A stretch of 64,000 nt of DNA from Roseibium sp. MMSF_3412 (GCF_030733265.1 NZ_JASHJI010000020.1:1-64000), one strand, 5' to 3'; counted from the first letter of the stretch, positions 17,815 to 26,703 are shown. Numbers and translations: made by a program. The notes: a model not told the origin generated them from the letters alone.

Positions 17815-18708
17815 TCAGCTGTTGTTGTTTCCGAGCGCGTCCAGCAACGTGCCGAGATTATGCTGGAACATGGCAAGGTAGCTGGTGGCAGGTCCGCCGC
17901 GCTCTGACAGGGCGTCGGAGTAAAGACGGCCACCGATCTCGATTCCCGTCTCGTCCGAGATCTGCTGCACGAGCGCGGGGCTGGTGATGTTCTCCACGAA
18001 CAATGCGGCCGCACCCTGCTCCTTGAGCTGCGCGATGAGAGCGGCGAGATCACGGGCGGACGGCTCCGCTTCCGTGTCGATACCGACCGGAGCAAGGAAG
18101 GTCAGCCCATAGGCGTCGGCAAGGTATCCGAAGGCATCGTGGGCAGTCACGACCGTGCGGCGATCTTCCGGCAGCGCCGCCAGGCGCGTGCGGGTTTCCT
18201 TGTCGAGTGCTTCCAGCTTTGCGATGTAAGCCTCGGCATTTGCCTTGAAGTCGTCGGCGTGATCCGGAATGGCCCTGGACATGGCATCGGCGACGTTGCG
18301 GACATAGATCACACCGTTCGACAGGGAGTTCCAGGCGTGCGGGTCGGTCTCTCCGTCCACCATGACCGGCGTCACGCCTTCGGTGGCAATGTGCACGGTG
18401 GCTTCGGTGCCGGATTCCGAAATCAGCGTGTCGGACCAGGTCTCGAAGCCGAGGCCGTTGACGAAGATGATGTCGGCTTCGGCAACGGCGCGGGCATCGG
18501 CAACCGACGGCTGATAAACATGCGCATCCGCATCCGGTCCGACGATGGTTGTGACTTCGGCATGGTCGCCGACCACTTGTTCCACCATATCCCCGAGGAT
18601 CGAGAAACTGGCGACGATCTTGACGTCTTCATGCGCAGCGGCCGGCAATGCAGCTGCCATCAGCGATGAGGCCATCAGACCTGCGGCCAGGGTTTTCAAA
18701 AAGGTCAT
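17815..18708 (-). CDS. Metal ABC transporter substrate-binding protein (ZnuA/MntC-like)
   Basis: The 297-residue periplasmic protein has a signal peptide (MTFLKTLAAGLMASSLMAAALPAAA). Cluster A-I metal-binding motifs are present: His in DADAHVYQPS, His in ETDPHAWNS, VVTAHDAFGYLADAYGL with a further His, and a Glu/Asp region near LFVENITSP and GGRLYSDALS. There is no His-rich loop of the kind seen in ZnuA. Zinc or manganese would be the default call, but the operon lies downstream of a cobalamin riboswitch, pointing to cobalt. Its start overlaps the permease stop by 4 bases. Confidence 0.9.
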   Translation of the reverse strand: MTFLKTLAAGLMASSLMAAALPAAAHEDVKIVASFSILGDMVEQVVGDHAEVTTIVGPDADAHVYQPSVADARAVAEADIIFVNGLGFETWSDTLISESGTEATVHIATEGVTPVMVDGETDPHAWNSLSNGVIYVRNVADAMSRAIPDHADDFKANAEAYIAKLEALDKETRTRLAALPEDRRTVVTAHDAFGYLADAYGLTFLAPVGIDTEAEPSARDLAALIAQLKEQGAAALFVENITSPALVQQISDETGIEIGGRLYSDALSERGGPATSYLAMFQHNLGTLLDALGNNNS

Positions 18709-19607
18709 TGGATCCTCTCTTCAGCATAGGATTGTTCGACAGAAGGTTTTGCTCCCGGCGACGGTTTGCGCAACCGGCCGCCGAAGCCGAGCGGCCCGAA
18801 CAGGGCCGAAATCAGAAAGAAGCCGCCGGCAACCAGGACGATCGCCGGACCGGACGGTGTCTCGGGGAAAAAATACGACAGGGTCAGACCGATCCAACAG
18901 CTTGCAAGCGCAAACAGAAATCCGAGCACAAGCTGACCTGTAATCGTACTTGCCCAATAGCGCGCCGCGGTCGCAGGCAGGATCATCAGGCCGACGGCCA
19001 TCAATGTCCCGAGCGTTTTGAACGCGGCAAGCAGGTTCAGAACCAGAAGCAGCATGAAGCCCTGATCTACGAGCCATGGCCGCCGTGTCTGGGATTCGAA
19101 AAATATGGGATCGCAGGTACTGACGATGAGCGGCCGAAGGAGAAAGGCAAAGGCGACAAGTGTCACCGCTGCAACGCCGCCGACCAGCATCATGGAAGCG
19201 TCGTCGATCCCGAGGATCGACCCGAACAGGAAGCTCTTGAGCGGCACTGCCGACCCGGCTGCGGACAGAATGAAGATACCGGCGGCCAGGGCAATGAGAT
19301 AGAGCGAGGCGAGGCTGGCGTCACTGCGCAGGATCGTCTTGCGCGCAAGCAGGGCCGTCAGAATGGCAACGCCGACGCCTGCAACCAGCCCGCCGATGAG
19401 CAACGACATGACCGACAATCCCGCAGCGACGAACCCGATCACGATCCCCGGCGTGATCGCGTGGGCCATCGCCTCGCCGGCCAGCGACAGACGGCGAAGC
19501 ACGAGAAAGGCCCCGATGGGTGCAACGGAAGCCGACAGCACGGTCGTCGCAACGAACGCGCGTCGCATGAAGGCAAAGCTCCACATCTCGGCGAACAGCT
19601 CAAGCAT
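18705..19607 (-). CDS. Metal ABC transporter permease (ZnuB-like)
   Basis: The ~300-residue inner-membrane protein has eight to nine hydrophobic segments and the ABC-3 permease motif with early FLVLRRLSLAGEAMAHAI, which contacts the ATPase. The ATG at 19607 (MLELFAEMWSFAF) is chosen because it overlaps the ATPase stop by 8 bases, typical of coupled translation; a longer reading would extend further into the ATPase gene. The 3' end overlaps the binding-protein start by ATGA. It forms the channel of the same cobalt or zinc uptake system. Confidence 0.9.
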   Translation of the reverse strand: MLELFAEMWSFAFMRRAFVATTVLSASVAPIGAFLVLRRLSLAGEAMAHAITPGIVIGFVAAGLSVMSLLIGGLVAGVGVAILTALLARKTILRSDASLASLYLIALAAGIFILSAAGSAVPLKSFLFGSILGIDDASMMLVGGVAAVTLVAFAFLLRPLIVSTCDPIFFESQTRRPWLVDQGFMLLLVLNLLAAFKTLGTLMAVGLMILPATAARYWASTITGQLVLGFLFALASCWIGLTLSYFFPETPSGPAIVLVAGGFFLISALFGPLGFGGRLRKPSPGAKPSVEQSYAEERIQ

Positions 19608-20358
19608 GGGCCTGCCCCTTCTGTTCAATGGAACCTCTGAACATCCAGGACGCCTGGCTCTGCGACAGGTACCCGTGGGCCACGAGCAGATCCGGTGTCA
19701 GGACTTCCGCCACGGAGCCATGTGTCGCCGCTCCGTTGCCGAGCAGAAGCGCATGGCTGCAGTGATCAAGAACCGAGGACAGGTCATGAACGACCAGCAC
19801 CACAGCGCGGTTTTCCTCGCGCCAGCGCTTGATGATCGACAGAAGATGTGCCTCGGTGCTCTGGTCGACCGCGGCAAAAGGTTCATCCAGCAGGATCAGG
19901 GGGGCGTCCTGCAATATGACGCGGGCGAAGAGAGCCCGTTGAAGTTGCCCGCCTGAGAGTGTGTGCAGCGAACGGTCCGCCAGATCGGGAATGCCGGCTT
20001 CTTCCAAAGCCGCCGCCACGCGATTGCGTCCGCCCCGGCCAAGACCCGACCACAGGTCAAACCCGCGCCAGGCCCCCATTGCAACGAGATCGCGAACACG
20101 GATCGGAAACCGCCTGTCAAACTCCGTCAACTGCGCCAGGTAGCCGATCTCACCCGGTCGGCCGGAGGGCCAGTGAAGGCGTCCGGCAAGCGGGTCCATC
20201 AGGCCAAGCAGCATCTTGACGAATGTGCTCTTGCCCGAACCGTTTGCTCCAAGCACCGCCAGCGTCGTTCCCGCCTTCATGTCCAGCGACAAATGCTTGA
20301 ACAGCGTAAGGTCCGGATAGCCCAGGGACAGATTGCGGAGTTCCAGGACGGCCGCCAT
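19600..20358 (-). CDS. Metal ABC transporter ATP-binding protein (ZnuC-like)
   Basis: The ~252-residue ATPase has Walker A (VLGANGSGKSTFVKM), Q-loop (LAQLTEFDRRF), signature (LSGGQLQRALFAR), Walker B (LILLDEPFAAVD) and the switch His (VVHDLSSV). The ATG at 20358 is chosen because the conserved fold begins there (MAAVLELRNLSLGYP) and GGCGGTG precedes it. The 55 residues that could be read upstream lie over a separate small frame. It powers the permease encoded next. Confidence 0.92.
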   Translation of the reverse strand: MAAVLELRNLSLGYPDLTLFKHLSLDMKAGTTLAVLGANGSGKSTFVKMLLGLMDPLAGRLHWPSGRPGEIGYLAQLTEFDRRFPIRVRDLVAMGAWRGFDLWSGLGRGGRNRVAAALEEAGIPDLADRSLHTLSGGQLQRALFARVILQDAPLILLDEPFAAVDQSTEAHLLSIIKRWREENRAVVLVVHDLSSVLDHCSHALLLGNGAATHGSVAEVLTPDLLVAHGYLSQSQASWMFRGSIEQKGQAHA

Positions 20359-20495
20359 CACAGCACCGCCCAGATCAGAAGCCAGAGAAGGCCGGAAAAT
20401 GCGAGCGCACCTGCGGCGAGAGCCGCAACGCTCATCTCGGTCAGGCAGGAAAGCCGGCTCCTCGGTATTTCGCCACTGGAAATGTGCCGCGCCAT
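20358..20495 (-). CDS. Small single-span membrane protein in the riboswitch-controlled metal operon
   Basis: A 45-residue frame begins MARHISSGEIPRSRLSCLTE and ends in one hydrophobic helix (SVAALAAGALAFSGLLWLLI, residues 22-41). GGGAGCGG lies about 5 bases before its ATG at 20495. Its TGA overlaps the ATPase ATG as TGATG, indicating coupled translation. I do not recognise a family. Small helper membrane proteins exist in cobalt transport (CbtB, CbiN), but no shared motif is visible; an accessory role in the transporter is inference. Confidence 0.55.
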   Translation of the reverse strand: MARHISSGEIPRSRLSCLTEMSVAALAAGALAFSGLLWLLIWAVL

Positions 20496-20546
20496 CAGCC
20501 CGCTCCCGGACGTGATGCGGCAACTGAAGTCAGCGGGGCCGTGAAA

Positions 20547-20666
20547 CTAGCCCTGGCGTGATGTCCCCGCAATCGGGATGGTCGAGTGGTTTGGCGCATC
20601 GCCCCCTCCGTATGGACGGGGATCTGGCAGAACCATATCTTTGAACGGTGGAACCGTTTTGCGCAT
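20547..20666 (-). CDS. Possible 39-residue peptide between riboswitch and transporter genes
   Basis: This short frame begins MRKTVPPFKDMVLPDPRPYG and ends IAGTSRQG. GGTGGGAG lies about 6-9 bases before its ATG. It is the first frame after the cobalamin riboswitch and so could be a leader peptide or a small protein. It is Pro/Gly-rich with no membrane segment. I do not recognise it; coding status rests only on the ribosome site and position. Confidence 0.35.
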   Translation of the reverse strand: MRKTVPPFKDMVLPDPRPYGGGDAPNHSTIPIAGTSRQG

Positions 20667-20708
20667 GGACGTCTCCCACCGGGACACCCCGCCCGGATAA
20701 GTTAAGGT

Positions 20709-20906
20709 TGCGATGGCAGGTCTCCTGACTCGCGGGTCCAAGCTTTCCCGTACCTTCCCGAGCCTTCGTGTAACATGGCCCAGTGGCGTTCATCGGGGTT
20801 GCTCACCGCTCACAGTTGCGGGGGCAGTCACGGATTTAGCGCCCTTCAGGCTCTTCCTCACCGTGTTCCCTTTTCATCTCGCAGCCGTTTTCATTCTGCG
20901 AGAACC
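20709..20906 (-). promoter_or_regulatory. Cobalamin (B12) riboswitch
   Basis: Read on the minus strand, the region carries the ordered conserved blocks of the cobalamin aptamer: GGGAACACGGTG, then CCCCGCAACTGTGAGCGG, then GCCACTGGG, then GGGAAGG, and the terminal B12 box AGTCAGGAGACCTGCC (around 20715-20731). These elements and their spacing are diagnostic. It would switch off downstream expression when adenosylcobalamin is plentiful. The downstream genes are the two tiny frames and the ZnuABC-like operon, not B12 synthesis genes. Confidence 0.93.
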
Positions 20907-21072
20907 ATCAGTTGGCAAACTATTTTCTCAGCTAAAAATAATCAACACGTATTTGTGCTTACGGATCGGCTCCGGAGACCTGGCCGGCATGGCCGGAGCC
21001 ACGACAGCGGCAAGTACACACGATGCATCAGGGACTGGATCCCTTCGCGGCCCCGACCCGTCTGCTGCACGT

Positions 21073-22170
21073 CTAGTCCCGCGCTTCCAGCCACGTCTGC
21101 GCCGAAGCCATCTGCCCCGAGACAATACCCTCAGCCAGTTTTTGTCCGACGACGGCGCCGAACTTGTATCCATGTCCGGAACAGGCCGACACGATGGTTA
21201 CCTTGTCCTCGCTCGCAGCGAAGAAGTGCTCGTCAGCCGTGAACGTGTAGGCGCAGGTCACAACATCGTCGACACGGTATTCCTCGATCCGTGAAAACGG
21301 TGGTGAGAAGTGGTTGCGCAATGTTTCCCCCTCTCCCGCTTTCGGCACCCGATCCTGGTTCGGCGGCGCCTTGTATTTGTGAATGCCGGCACCGAACTTG
21401 AGGCCGGTCCCGGCGACGGGAGGAAGAATGTAGCCGTCAACGGGACCACCGGGATCAAGAATCGCGGGTGAACGCTCCCATGCCTCTGCAAGATCATCTG
21501 GAGGCGTGAGATAGACCACGGCCGTGCGATAGGTCGTCAGGTTTTTTGCCAGCCTTGGAAAGAGACCGAGTGTCCAGGCGCCTGCGGTGACGATCACATG
21601 ATCACCTGTCAGACCCTCGCCGCCTGCAAGGGTCACGGACCCGGCAGCGGCATCGACGGCGGCGACTTCCGCATTCTCACGCACATCCGCACCCTGTGCC
21701 CGCAACCAGTCGCGCAGATCCGAAGCGATTTTCTGGCACAGGAGAACGCCACCTTCGTCGCTGACAAGCCCGTAGCGGATCGTTTCCGGATCAACGAAGG
21801 GAAACCGCGCAGCGGTTTCTTCAGGCGTCAGATCCTCAAACGGATAGCCACCTTCGACGAGACCCTTCCGGTAGTCTTCGCCGCCATCGTCTTCGGACTG
21901 GGACATCACCATGAAGCCGGTGTCCACCAGATGCTTTTCGCCCAGGTCTTCCCACATCTCGTCCCACGCCGAATAGGCGTCACCGATCCGCCGTTGATAC
22001 CCGCCCTGCCCGCCATAGGCGCGGCGAATGATCCGGTGCTGGTCGCCCGACGCGGAGAGCGGGTTCGGGATCGGTCCCTGCTCGAGCAGTGTGACCGGGA
22101 CACCGCGCTTGGTCAGCGCCCAGGCAGTGGAAAGACCGGAGATGCCGGCTCCGACAACGAGTATTGTCAT
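21073..22170 (-). CDS. FAD-dependent amino-acid/amine oxidase (DAO family, monomeric sarcosine oxidase-like)
   Basis: The 365-residue protein starts with a dinucleotide-binding motif (ILVVGAGISGLSTAWALTKRG). It has the DAO-type C-terminus including SACSGHGYKFGAVVGQKLAEG, where the Gly-His-Gly-Tyr-Lys region in sarcosine oxidase-like enzymes lies near the flavin. It probably oxidises a secondary or D-configured amine or amino acid. It lies between the cobalt operon and the RpiR/TRAP cluster, on the same strand as rpiR with a 246-bp gap, and may belong functionally with the amino-acid catabolic genes to the right. Confidence 0.88.
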   Translation of the reverse strand: MTILVVGAGISGLSTAWALTKRGVPVTLLEQGPIPNPLSASGDQHRIIRRAYGGQGGYQRRIGDAYSAWDEMWEDLGEKHLVDTGFMVMSQSEDDGGEDYRKGLVEGGYPFEDLTPEETAARFPFVDPETIRYGLVSDEGGVLLCQKIASDLRDWLRAQGADVRENAEVAAVDAAAGSVTLAGGEGLTGDHVIVTAGAWTLGLFPRLAKNLTTYRTAVVYLTPPDDLAEAWERSPAILDPGGPVDGYILPPVAGTGLKFGAGIHKYKAPPNQDRVPKAGEGETLRNHFSPPFSRIEEYRVDDVVTCAYTFTADEHFFAASEDKVTIVSACSGHGYKFGAVVGQKLAEGIVSGQMASAQTWLEARD

Positions 22171-22416
22171 GAAAGAAGTCCTGCGGTTTGGTACCGCAGA
22201 TTACCCGGCGCGGCCATGGAAGCAAGCGGCGATTTATCGCTTGGTCCGCATACCGGTTATGTGCTTGCCGACATCTTGAATCACTTGTTTAAGCCGCTCA
22301 CAAAGCACATGAACGGGCAAGTTCTGTTCATGTTGCGCTTTAAGTGCGGACGACGGGCATTCCCCATTGAGATCAATGTTTTGCGCTGAATACCGGACTC
22401 TGTTCGGCAGCTTCGC

Positions 22417-23331
22417 CTAATCCCCCAGGGGCTGTGGTCCGGTGCGCCCGTGATAGGCCGTGAGGGAAGCCCGGATACGGCGCAGGTTCTCCGTTGTGTG
22501 GTCGGAACGCAGCTGGGCAACCGCCATGGCAAGAGCGTCGATGATGACCAGATAGGCGTAGCGCGATGCCGTTGGTTTGTAGATATCCGGGTCTTCCGGA
22601 AGATCGATCTGCAAGGCGCAATCGACGGATCGCGCAAGTGTGCTGCCCGACCTGGTGATCGCCAGTGTGGCCGCACCGTAGCCCGCCGCGATTTCTGCGG
22701 CACTGACGATTTCATCCGCCTCACCGCTGGAGGAGATCAGCAGGATGACATCGGACTTGGAAAGGGTCGCCGCCCGCATCTGCAGGAGATAGCTGTCAGA
22801 GACCGCCACTGTCGCAACGCCGAGACGGAACAGCCTGTTGGACGCCTCCTGCGCCAGCATGGAAGAGCCCCCGCCGACGCCGCCGACAAGCACGGTACGC
22901 GCCTTGGCGATATGATCTTTTGCCGTCTCGAACACCTCCCCGTCGAGTTGTTTGCGCATGACATTCAGGGACGCGGAAAGAGCGCCGATCACCTGATCGA
23001 GAAATCCGGAAACCGTCTCCGATTCCGGCCGATCGCCGACATCGAGATATTGAAGGCTGACCGCTAGGTTCTGCGCCAGCCGGATCTTGAATTCGCGGAA
23101 CCCGTCGCAACCCATCGTCCGACAGAACCGCACCACGGTCGGTGTGCTGACGTCACACGCCTTCGCCACTTCTGCAATCGTCATGGCGCTGATGCGCTCC
23201 AGATTGGCTGAAACGAAATCGGCAACCTTCTGTTCCCTGGTCGAGAGCTGGCCCTCGGATTTCTTCAGATTGGAAATCACGTCGACAGCCGCGTGTCCCA
23301 GTCCCTCGTCTATTTTCAATCGTGCCTGCAT
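22417..23331 (-). CDS. MurR/RpiR-family transcriptional regulator with SIS domain
   Basis: The 304-residue regulator has an N-terminal HTH_6 domain (~15-95; MTIAEVAKACDVSTPTVVRF) and a SIS sugar-phosphate-binding domain (~140-270; ARTVLVGGVGGGSSMLAQEA). It is transcribed away from the TRAP transporter genes, and palindromes in the shared region suggest it represses or activates that operon and itself. SIS ligands are usually phosphorylated sugars, but RpiR regulators next to amino-acid and amine catabolic genes are also known, so the effector is open. Confidence 0.92.
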   Translation of the reverse strand: MQARLKIDEGLGHAAVDVISNLKKSEGQLSTREQKVADFVSANLERISAMTIAEVAKACDVSTPTVVRFCRTMGCDGFREFKIRLAQNLAVSLQYLDVGDRPESETVSGFLDQVIGALSASLNVMRKQLDGEVFETAKDHIAKARTVLVGGVGGGSSMLAQEASNRLFRLGVATVAVSDSYLLQMRAATLSKSDVILLISSSGEADEIVSAAEIAAGYGAATLAITRSGSTLARSVDCALQIDLPEDPDIYKPTASRYAYLVIIDALAMAVAQLRSDHTTENLRRIRASLTAYHGRTGPQPLGD

Positions 23332-23349
23332 GATACCTCGCCCTCATTC

Positions 23350-23364
23350 TGTAACTCGGTTACA
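23350..23364. promoter_or_regulatory. Palindromic operator candidate for the RpiR regulator
   Basis: TGTAAC-TCG-GTTACA is a perfect 6+3+6 inverted repeat lying 19 bases upstream of the rpiR start codon. The RpiR assignment is inferred from position. Confidence 0.55.
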
Positions 23365-23409
23365 AAATTTGGTCAATAAACGCACCTATTTACTGGTTGA
23401 AGACGGTAA

Positions 23410-23430
23410 TTTTGTAATTAAGTGACAAAA
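23410..23430. promoter_or_regulatory. Second inverted repeat in the rpiR-TRAP intergenic region
   Basis: TTTTGTAA-N5-TGACAAAA is a near-perfect inverted repeat (outer TTTTGT/ACAAAA exact) placed upstream of the TRAP operon. It shares the TGTAA core with the site at 23350, so it may be a second regulator site. Confidence 0.4.
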
Positions 23431-23495
23431 ATACCTTGACTCACTCCCCAATCCCGCGAAATTATCTAACGGAGTTTCATGCGGGAGGGGCGAAC

Positions 23496-23999
23496 TTGAA
23501 AATCCTGGCAGAAAGAATCGGCAGAAGGCTGAACCGGCTGATCGAAGCGGTCGTCGCAGTCCTGATGCTGGCGCTTGTCATCGATGTCTGGATCGGCGTC
23601 ATCGACCGCTACTGGTTTCACTGGCAATTGCCCTGGCCGGAAACGCTCGCCCGCTACCTGATGATCTGGGCAGCGCTGCTGGCGGTCTCGTCCGGCATCG
23701 CCCGCCGCGAGCATATCGGCCTGACATCCTTCCTGATGAAGCTGCCTTTCACTGTGCGGCGCGGCGTGCTCATCGTGATCGACCTGCTGGCGATCGCTCT
23801 TTTTGCCTATGTGCTCTGGTTCGGTGTCGGCTTTGCCCAGAGCGGCGCATCCCGGCAGGCCATGATCTTCGGCGCGACACTGGAACCGTTTTTCTGGGCC
23901 GTTCCCGCCTCCGCCTTCCTTGCCATCGTGCAGCTCGTCCTGGTCCTTTTGCGCGATCAGGGTCTTCAGCTCGACGTATCTGCGGAGGCACGGGCATGA
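23496..23999 (+). CDS. TRAP transporter small permease (DctQ-type)
   Basis: The ~168-residue protein has four membrane helices and the DctQ-type motif region (WPETLARYLMIWAALLAVSSGIARREHIGL). It partners the large permease to form a TRAP solute:sodium symporter. I chose the TTG at 23496 (MKILAERIGRRLNRL) because GGGAGG lies 7 bases upstream; an in-frame TTG at 23436 lacks a ribosome site. It overlaps the next gene by ATGA. Confidence 0.88.
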   Translation: MKILAERIGRRLNRLIEAVVAVLMLALVIDVWIGVIDRYWFHWQLPWPETLARYLMIWAALLAVSSGIARREHIGLTSFLMKLPFTVRRGVLIVIDLLAIALFAYVLWFGVGFAQSGASRQAMIFGATLEPFFWAVPASAFLAIVQLVLVLLRDQGLQLDVSAEARA

Positions 24000-25282
24000 T
24001 TGTCGCCGTTACTTTTGTGCTCCTGATCCTGTTCGGCATGCCGATCGGTTTTGCCATCGGACTTGCCGGCGTCGTCGGACTGATCGACATGGGCGGCGGG
24101 CCGAACTTCCTGGCCATCGGGCCAAGCAAGATCTTCAATGGCCTGAACATCTTTCCGTTCCTCGCCATGCCATTCTTCATTCTGGCCGGCGAGATCATGA
24201 ACGGTATCGGCATCACTGACCGGCTGGTGAAACTTGCGCAGGTTCTGGTCGGCCGCTTTCGCGGCGGCCTCGCCCATACCAACATGCTCGCCTCCGTCTT
24301 CTTTGCAGGTTTGACCGGGTCGGCAACCGCAGACGCCGCCGCCTTTGGCCGGACGCTGGTCCCGGCGATGGAAAAGGAAGGCTATTCACGCGATTACGCC
24401 TGCGCCGTCACCGCGGCAGGTTCGATCATCGGCCCGACCATTCCCCCATCTGGTCTCATGGTCGTCTACGGATCGCTCATGGGCGTTTCCATTGGCGGCC
24501 TGTTCGCGGCCGGCATCCTGCCCGGCCTCGTCATCTGTCTGGTCTGCATGGGCGTCATCGTCATTGGCGGAAAACGCGAGAACCTTCCCAAGGCGGCCCG
24601 GGGCGCCACCTTGCGCGAGGTCTGGGACACGTTCGTGTCGTCGCTGACCGCACTCCTGATGCCGATCATCATTCTGGGCGGCATACTCGGCGGCGTCGTC
24701 ACGCCGACGGAAGCGGCATCGATCGCGGTCGCCTATGCCCTTTTCATCGGGATCTTCGTCTATCGGACGCTGAACATGCGCGACTTCTATTCCATGCTCG
24801 TGCGCACGGCGCGGATTACCGGCGTCATTTTCGTGATCATCGCCTTTGCCGGCATTCTCGGCTGGTGGATGAGCTTTGAGCGCATTCCGCAGATGCTGGC
24901 CGGAACGGTCCTCGGCATCTCCGAAAATCCCTATGCGGTCATCGCCATCATCATCGGGATCCTGCTGATCGTGGGCATGGTGATGGACATCACCGCCATC
25001 CTGATCATTCTGGCTCCCGTTCTTGTGCCGCTTACCGAGCAGATCGGGCTGGAGCCGATCCATGCGGGCATCATTTTCGTCCTGGCACTGAACATCTCCC
25101 TGATGACACCGCCGGTCGGGGCCTGCCTGTTCGTCCTGTCCTCCGTCACCGGGGAAAAGCTGGAGCGGATCGCGGTCAAGCTGATGCCGTTCCTGATCGC
25201 CGAAATCACCATCCTGTTCCTGTTCGCATTCTGGGAGGACGCGGCGCTGTTTCTGCCGCGCGCCTTCGGATTTGCCCAATAG
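23996..25282 (+). CDS. TRAP transporter large permease (DctM-type)
   Basis: The 428-residue protein has about twelve hydrophobic segments and family motifs such as IGFAIGLAGVVGL near the N-terminus, GSATADAAAFGRTLVPAME, GSIIGPTIPPSGLMVVYG, and NISLMTPPVGACLFVLSSV. It is the ion-coupled transmembrane engine of the TRAP system and overlaps the small permease gene by 4 bases. Substrate specificity is set by the DctP partner encoded 27 bp downstream. Confidence 0.93.
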   Translation: MIVAVTFVLLILFGMPIGFAIGLAGVVGLIDMGGGPNFLAIGPSKIFNGLNIFPFLAMPFFILAGEIMNGIGITDRLVKLAQVLVGRFRGGLAHTNMLASVFFAGLTGSATADAAAFGRTLVPAMEKEGYSRDYACAVTAAGSIIGPTIPPSGLMVVYGSLMGVSIGGLFAAGILPGLVICLVCMGVIVIGGKRENLPKAARGATLREVWDTFVSSLTALLMPIIILGGILGGVVTPTEAASIAVAYALFIGIFVYRTLNMRDFYSMLVRTARITGVIFVIIAFAGILGWWMSFERIPQMLAGTVLGISENPYAVIAIIIGILLIVGMVMDITAILIILAPVLVPLTEQIGLEPIHAGIIFVLALNISLMTPPVGACLFVLSSVTGEKLERIAVKLMPFLIAEITILFLFAFWEDAALFLPRAFGFAQ

Positions 25283-25309
25283 ACCACGTCTTCAACTGAG
25301 GAGGTAATC

Positions 25310-26356
25310 ATGAAGACTTTGAAGAAGGGGTTCGTTGCAGGCGCCGTGCTCGCACTGACCGCAACCACCGCACTGGCCGAGGGCGGTGTCATCCGCTTCG
25401 GTCATGACAACAAGACCGACCCGTTCGAAAACCCGGCCCACGCCTGCACGGCGGTGTTCTCCAACATCGTTGCCGCCGACACCAATGGCAGCGTGACCGT
25501 CGAGGTCTTCGGCTCCAACCAGCTCGGGTCTGCCGCCGAGCATGTCGACCAGGTGCGCAACGGGGTCATCCAGGCAACCCTGACGTCAACAGGTGCGCTT
25601 GCCAGCTACTATCCGCGCATCGACGTTCTGAACCTTCCCTTCGCCTTCGCCAACAACGCATCCACCTATTCCGTTTTCGACGGCCCCTTCGGTGAAGCGC
25701 TGGCGGCAGACATCGAGGAAACGCTCGGCGATGTCGTCGTGCTCGGCTTTCCGGACACGGGCGGCTTCTTCGCCGTAACCAATTCCCAGCGGCCAATCGC
25801 GGATCTCGACGACTTCAACGGCATCCGCATCCGCACAATGACGCTGCCTTCGCACCAGAAGATCGTCCAGGCACTGGGCGCGGAAGCCTATCCGCTGAGC
25901 TGGGGCGAGGTTTATTCCGGCCTTCAGACCGGCGTGATCGACGGACAGATGAACCCCGTGCCGATCATTTCCTTCGCGAATTTCGCCGAGGTCCAGAAGT
26001 ACATGACGCTGACCAACCACCTGTTCTCGCCCTATACCTTCATGGTCAACCGCGCGTTTTTTGAAGGCCTGAGCGAGGCGGAGCAGGACACCTTGCGCGT
26101 TGCGGCAGAAAACTGCGTTGCTGCCAGCCGTGGCCTCTCGCGCATCATCGAGGCGTCCGACCGGGGCCTTGCGGGTCTCATGGACAAGATCGAGGTGACC
26201 GCCCTGACGGACGATCAGCGCAAGGCCATGGCGGGTGCGACACAGCCTGCTTTCGAGACCCATGTCGCCGAGAACCTCGATGCCAAGGCGACCGAACTGC
26301 TCACGCTCTTCAAAAGCGAAGTGGAAGCTGCCAACGGCAGCAGCTACCTGAACTGA
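25310..26356 (+). CDS. TRAP transporter substrate-binding protein (DctP-type)
   Basis: The 348-residue periplasmic binding protein has a signal peptide (MKTLKKGFVAGAVLALTATTALA) and the DctP signature FNGIRIRTMTLPSHQKIVQA, whose Arg pairs with a substrate carboxylate, followed by WGEVYSGLQTGVIDGQMNP. GAGGAGG precedes its ATG. The gene order small permease-large permease-binding protein is standard apart from the binding protein being last. Downstream genes suggest the substrate is an amino acid or short peptide-like carboxylate. Confidence 0.93.
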   Translation: MKTLKKGFVAGAVLALTATTALAEGGVIRFGHDNKTDPFENPAHACTAVFSNIVAADTNGSVTVEVFGSNQLGSAAEHVDQVRNGVIQATLTSTGALASYYPRIDVLNLPFAFANNASTYSVFDGPFGEALAADIEETLGDVVVLGFPDTGGFFAVTNSQRPIADLDDFNGIRIRTMTLPSHQKIVQALGAEAYPLSWGEVYSGLQTGVIDGQMNPVPIISFANFAEVQKYMTLTNHLFSPYTFMVNRAFFEGLSEAEQDTLRVAAENCVAASRGLSRIIEASDRGLAGLMDKIEVTALTDDQRKAMAGATQPAFETHVAENLDAKATELLTLFKSEVEAANGSSYLN

Positions 26357-26405
26357 CGTAGAGTATGACCTAAGGTCCTCCCTGGCTTGGGGAGCTCCGG
26401 CTCCC

Positions 26406-26675
26406 CTAGGTGATGGACCCATAAATGAGACTGAAATGGCATGCGAAATGGCGAAATCCCGTTAGGAAGGGTGCGCGGAGCGGGCTTCCTGCCCGGTCAA
26501 GCACGCTAACGCCACGGGGTGAAGCCATTTCCATGTCCTTCGGATTTGACCGGATTGCGCCTCCTCCGCGTTGCGAAAGGCTTGAAAATACGCCGCATTT
26601 CCTGCGCTTCCGCTCCTTGACGAGAAGCAATCCGCCTCAAACCATTTCGGCCTCATTTATGGGTCCATCACCTAG
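26406..26675 (+). mobile_element. MITE-like element, copy 1
   Basis: A 270-bp element is bounded by CTAG at both ends. The terminal inverted repeats begin GGTGATGGACCCATAAATGA, and about 24 bp including CTAG match perfectly between the ends. Copies occur at 38488-38757 (inverted), 42426-42695 (~95% alike by eye) and 42692-42961 (diverged). CTAG borders with apparent TA duplication match the target habit of IS630-family transposases, so it is probably a non-autonomous IS630-type MITE. It lies between dctP and the M81 gene, ending 28 bp before the latter's ATG. Confidence 0.85.
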
Positions 26676-26703
26676 CCATCTTTTCACTCTGACCGGGGTT
26701 TTC

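Noticed and set aside
26425-26703. N-terminal extension of the M81 peptidase through the MITE
   Set aside because: The MlrC homology starts exactly at the ATG at 26704 and the upstream part is repeat sequence found at three other places.
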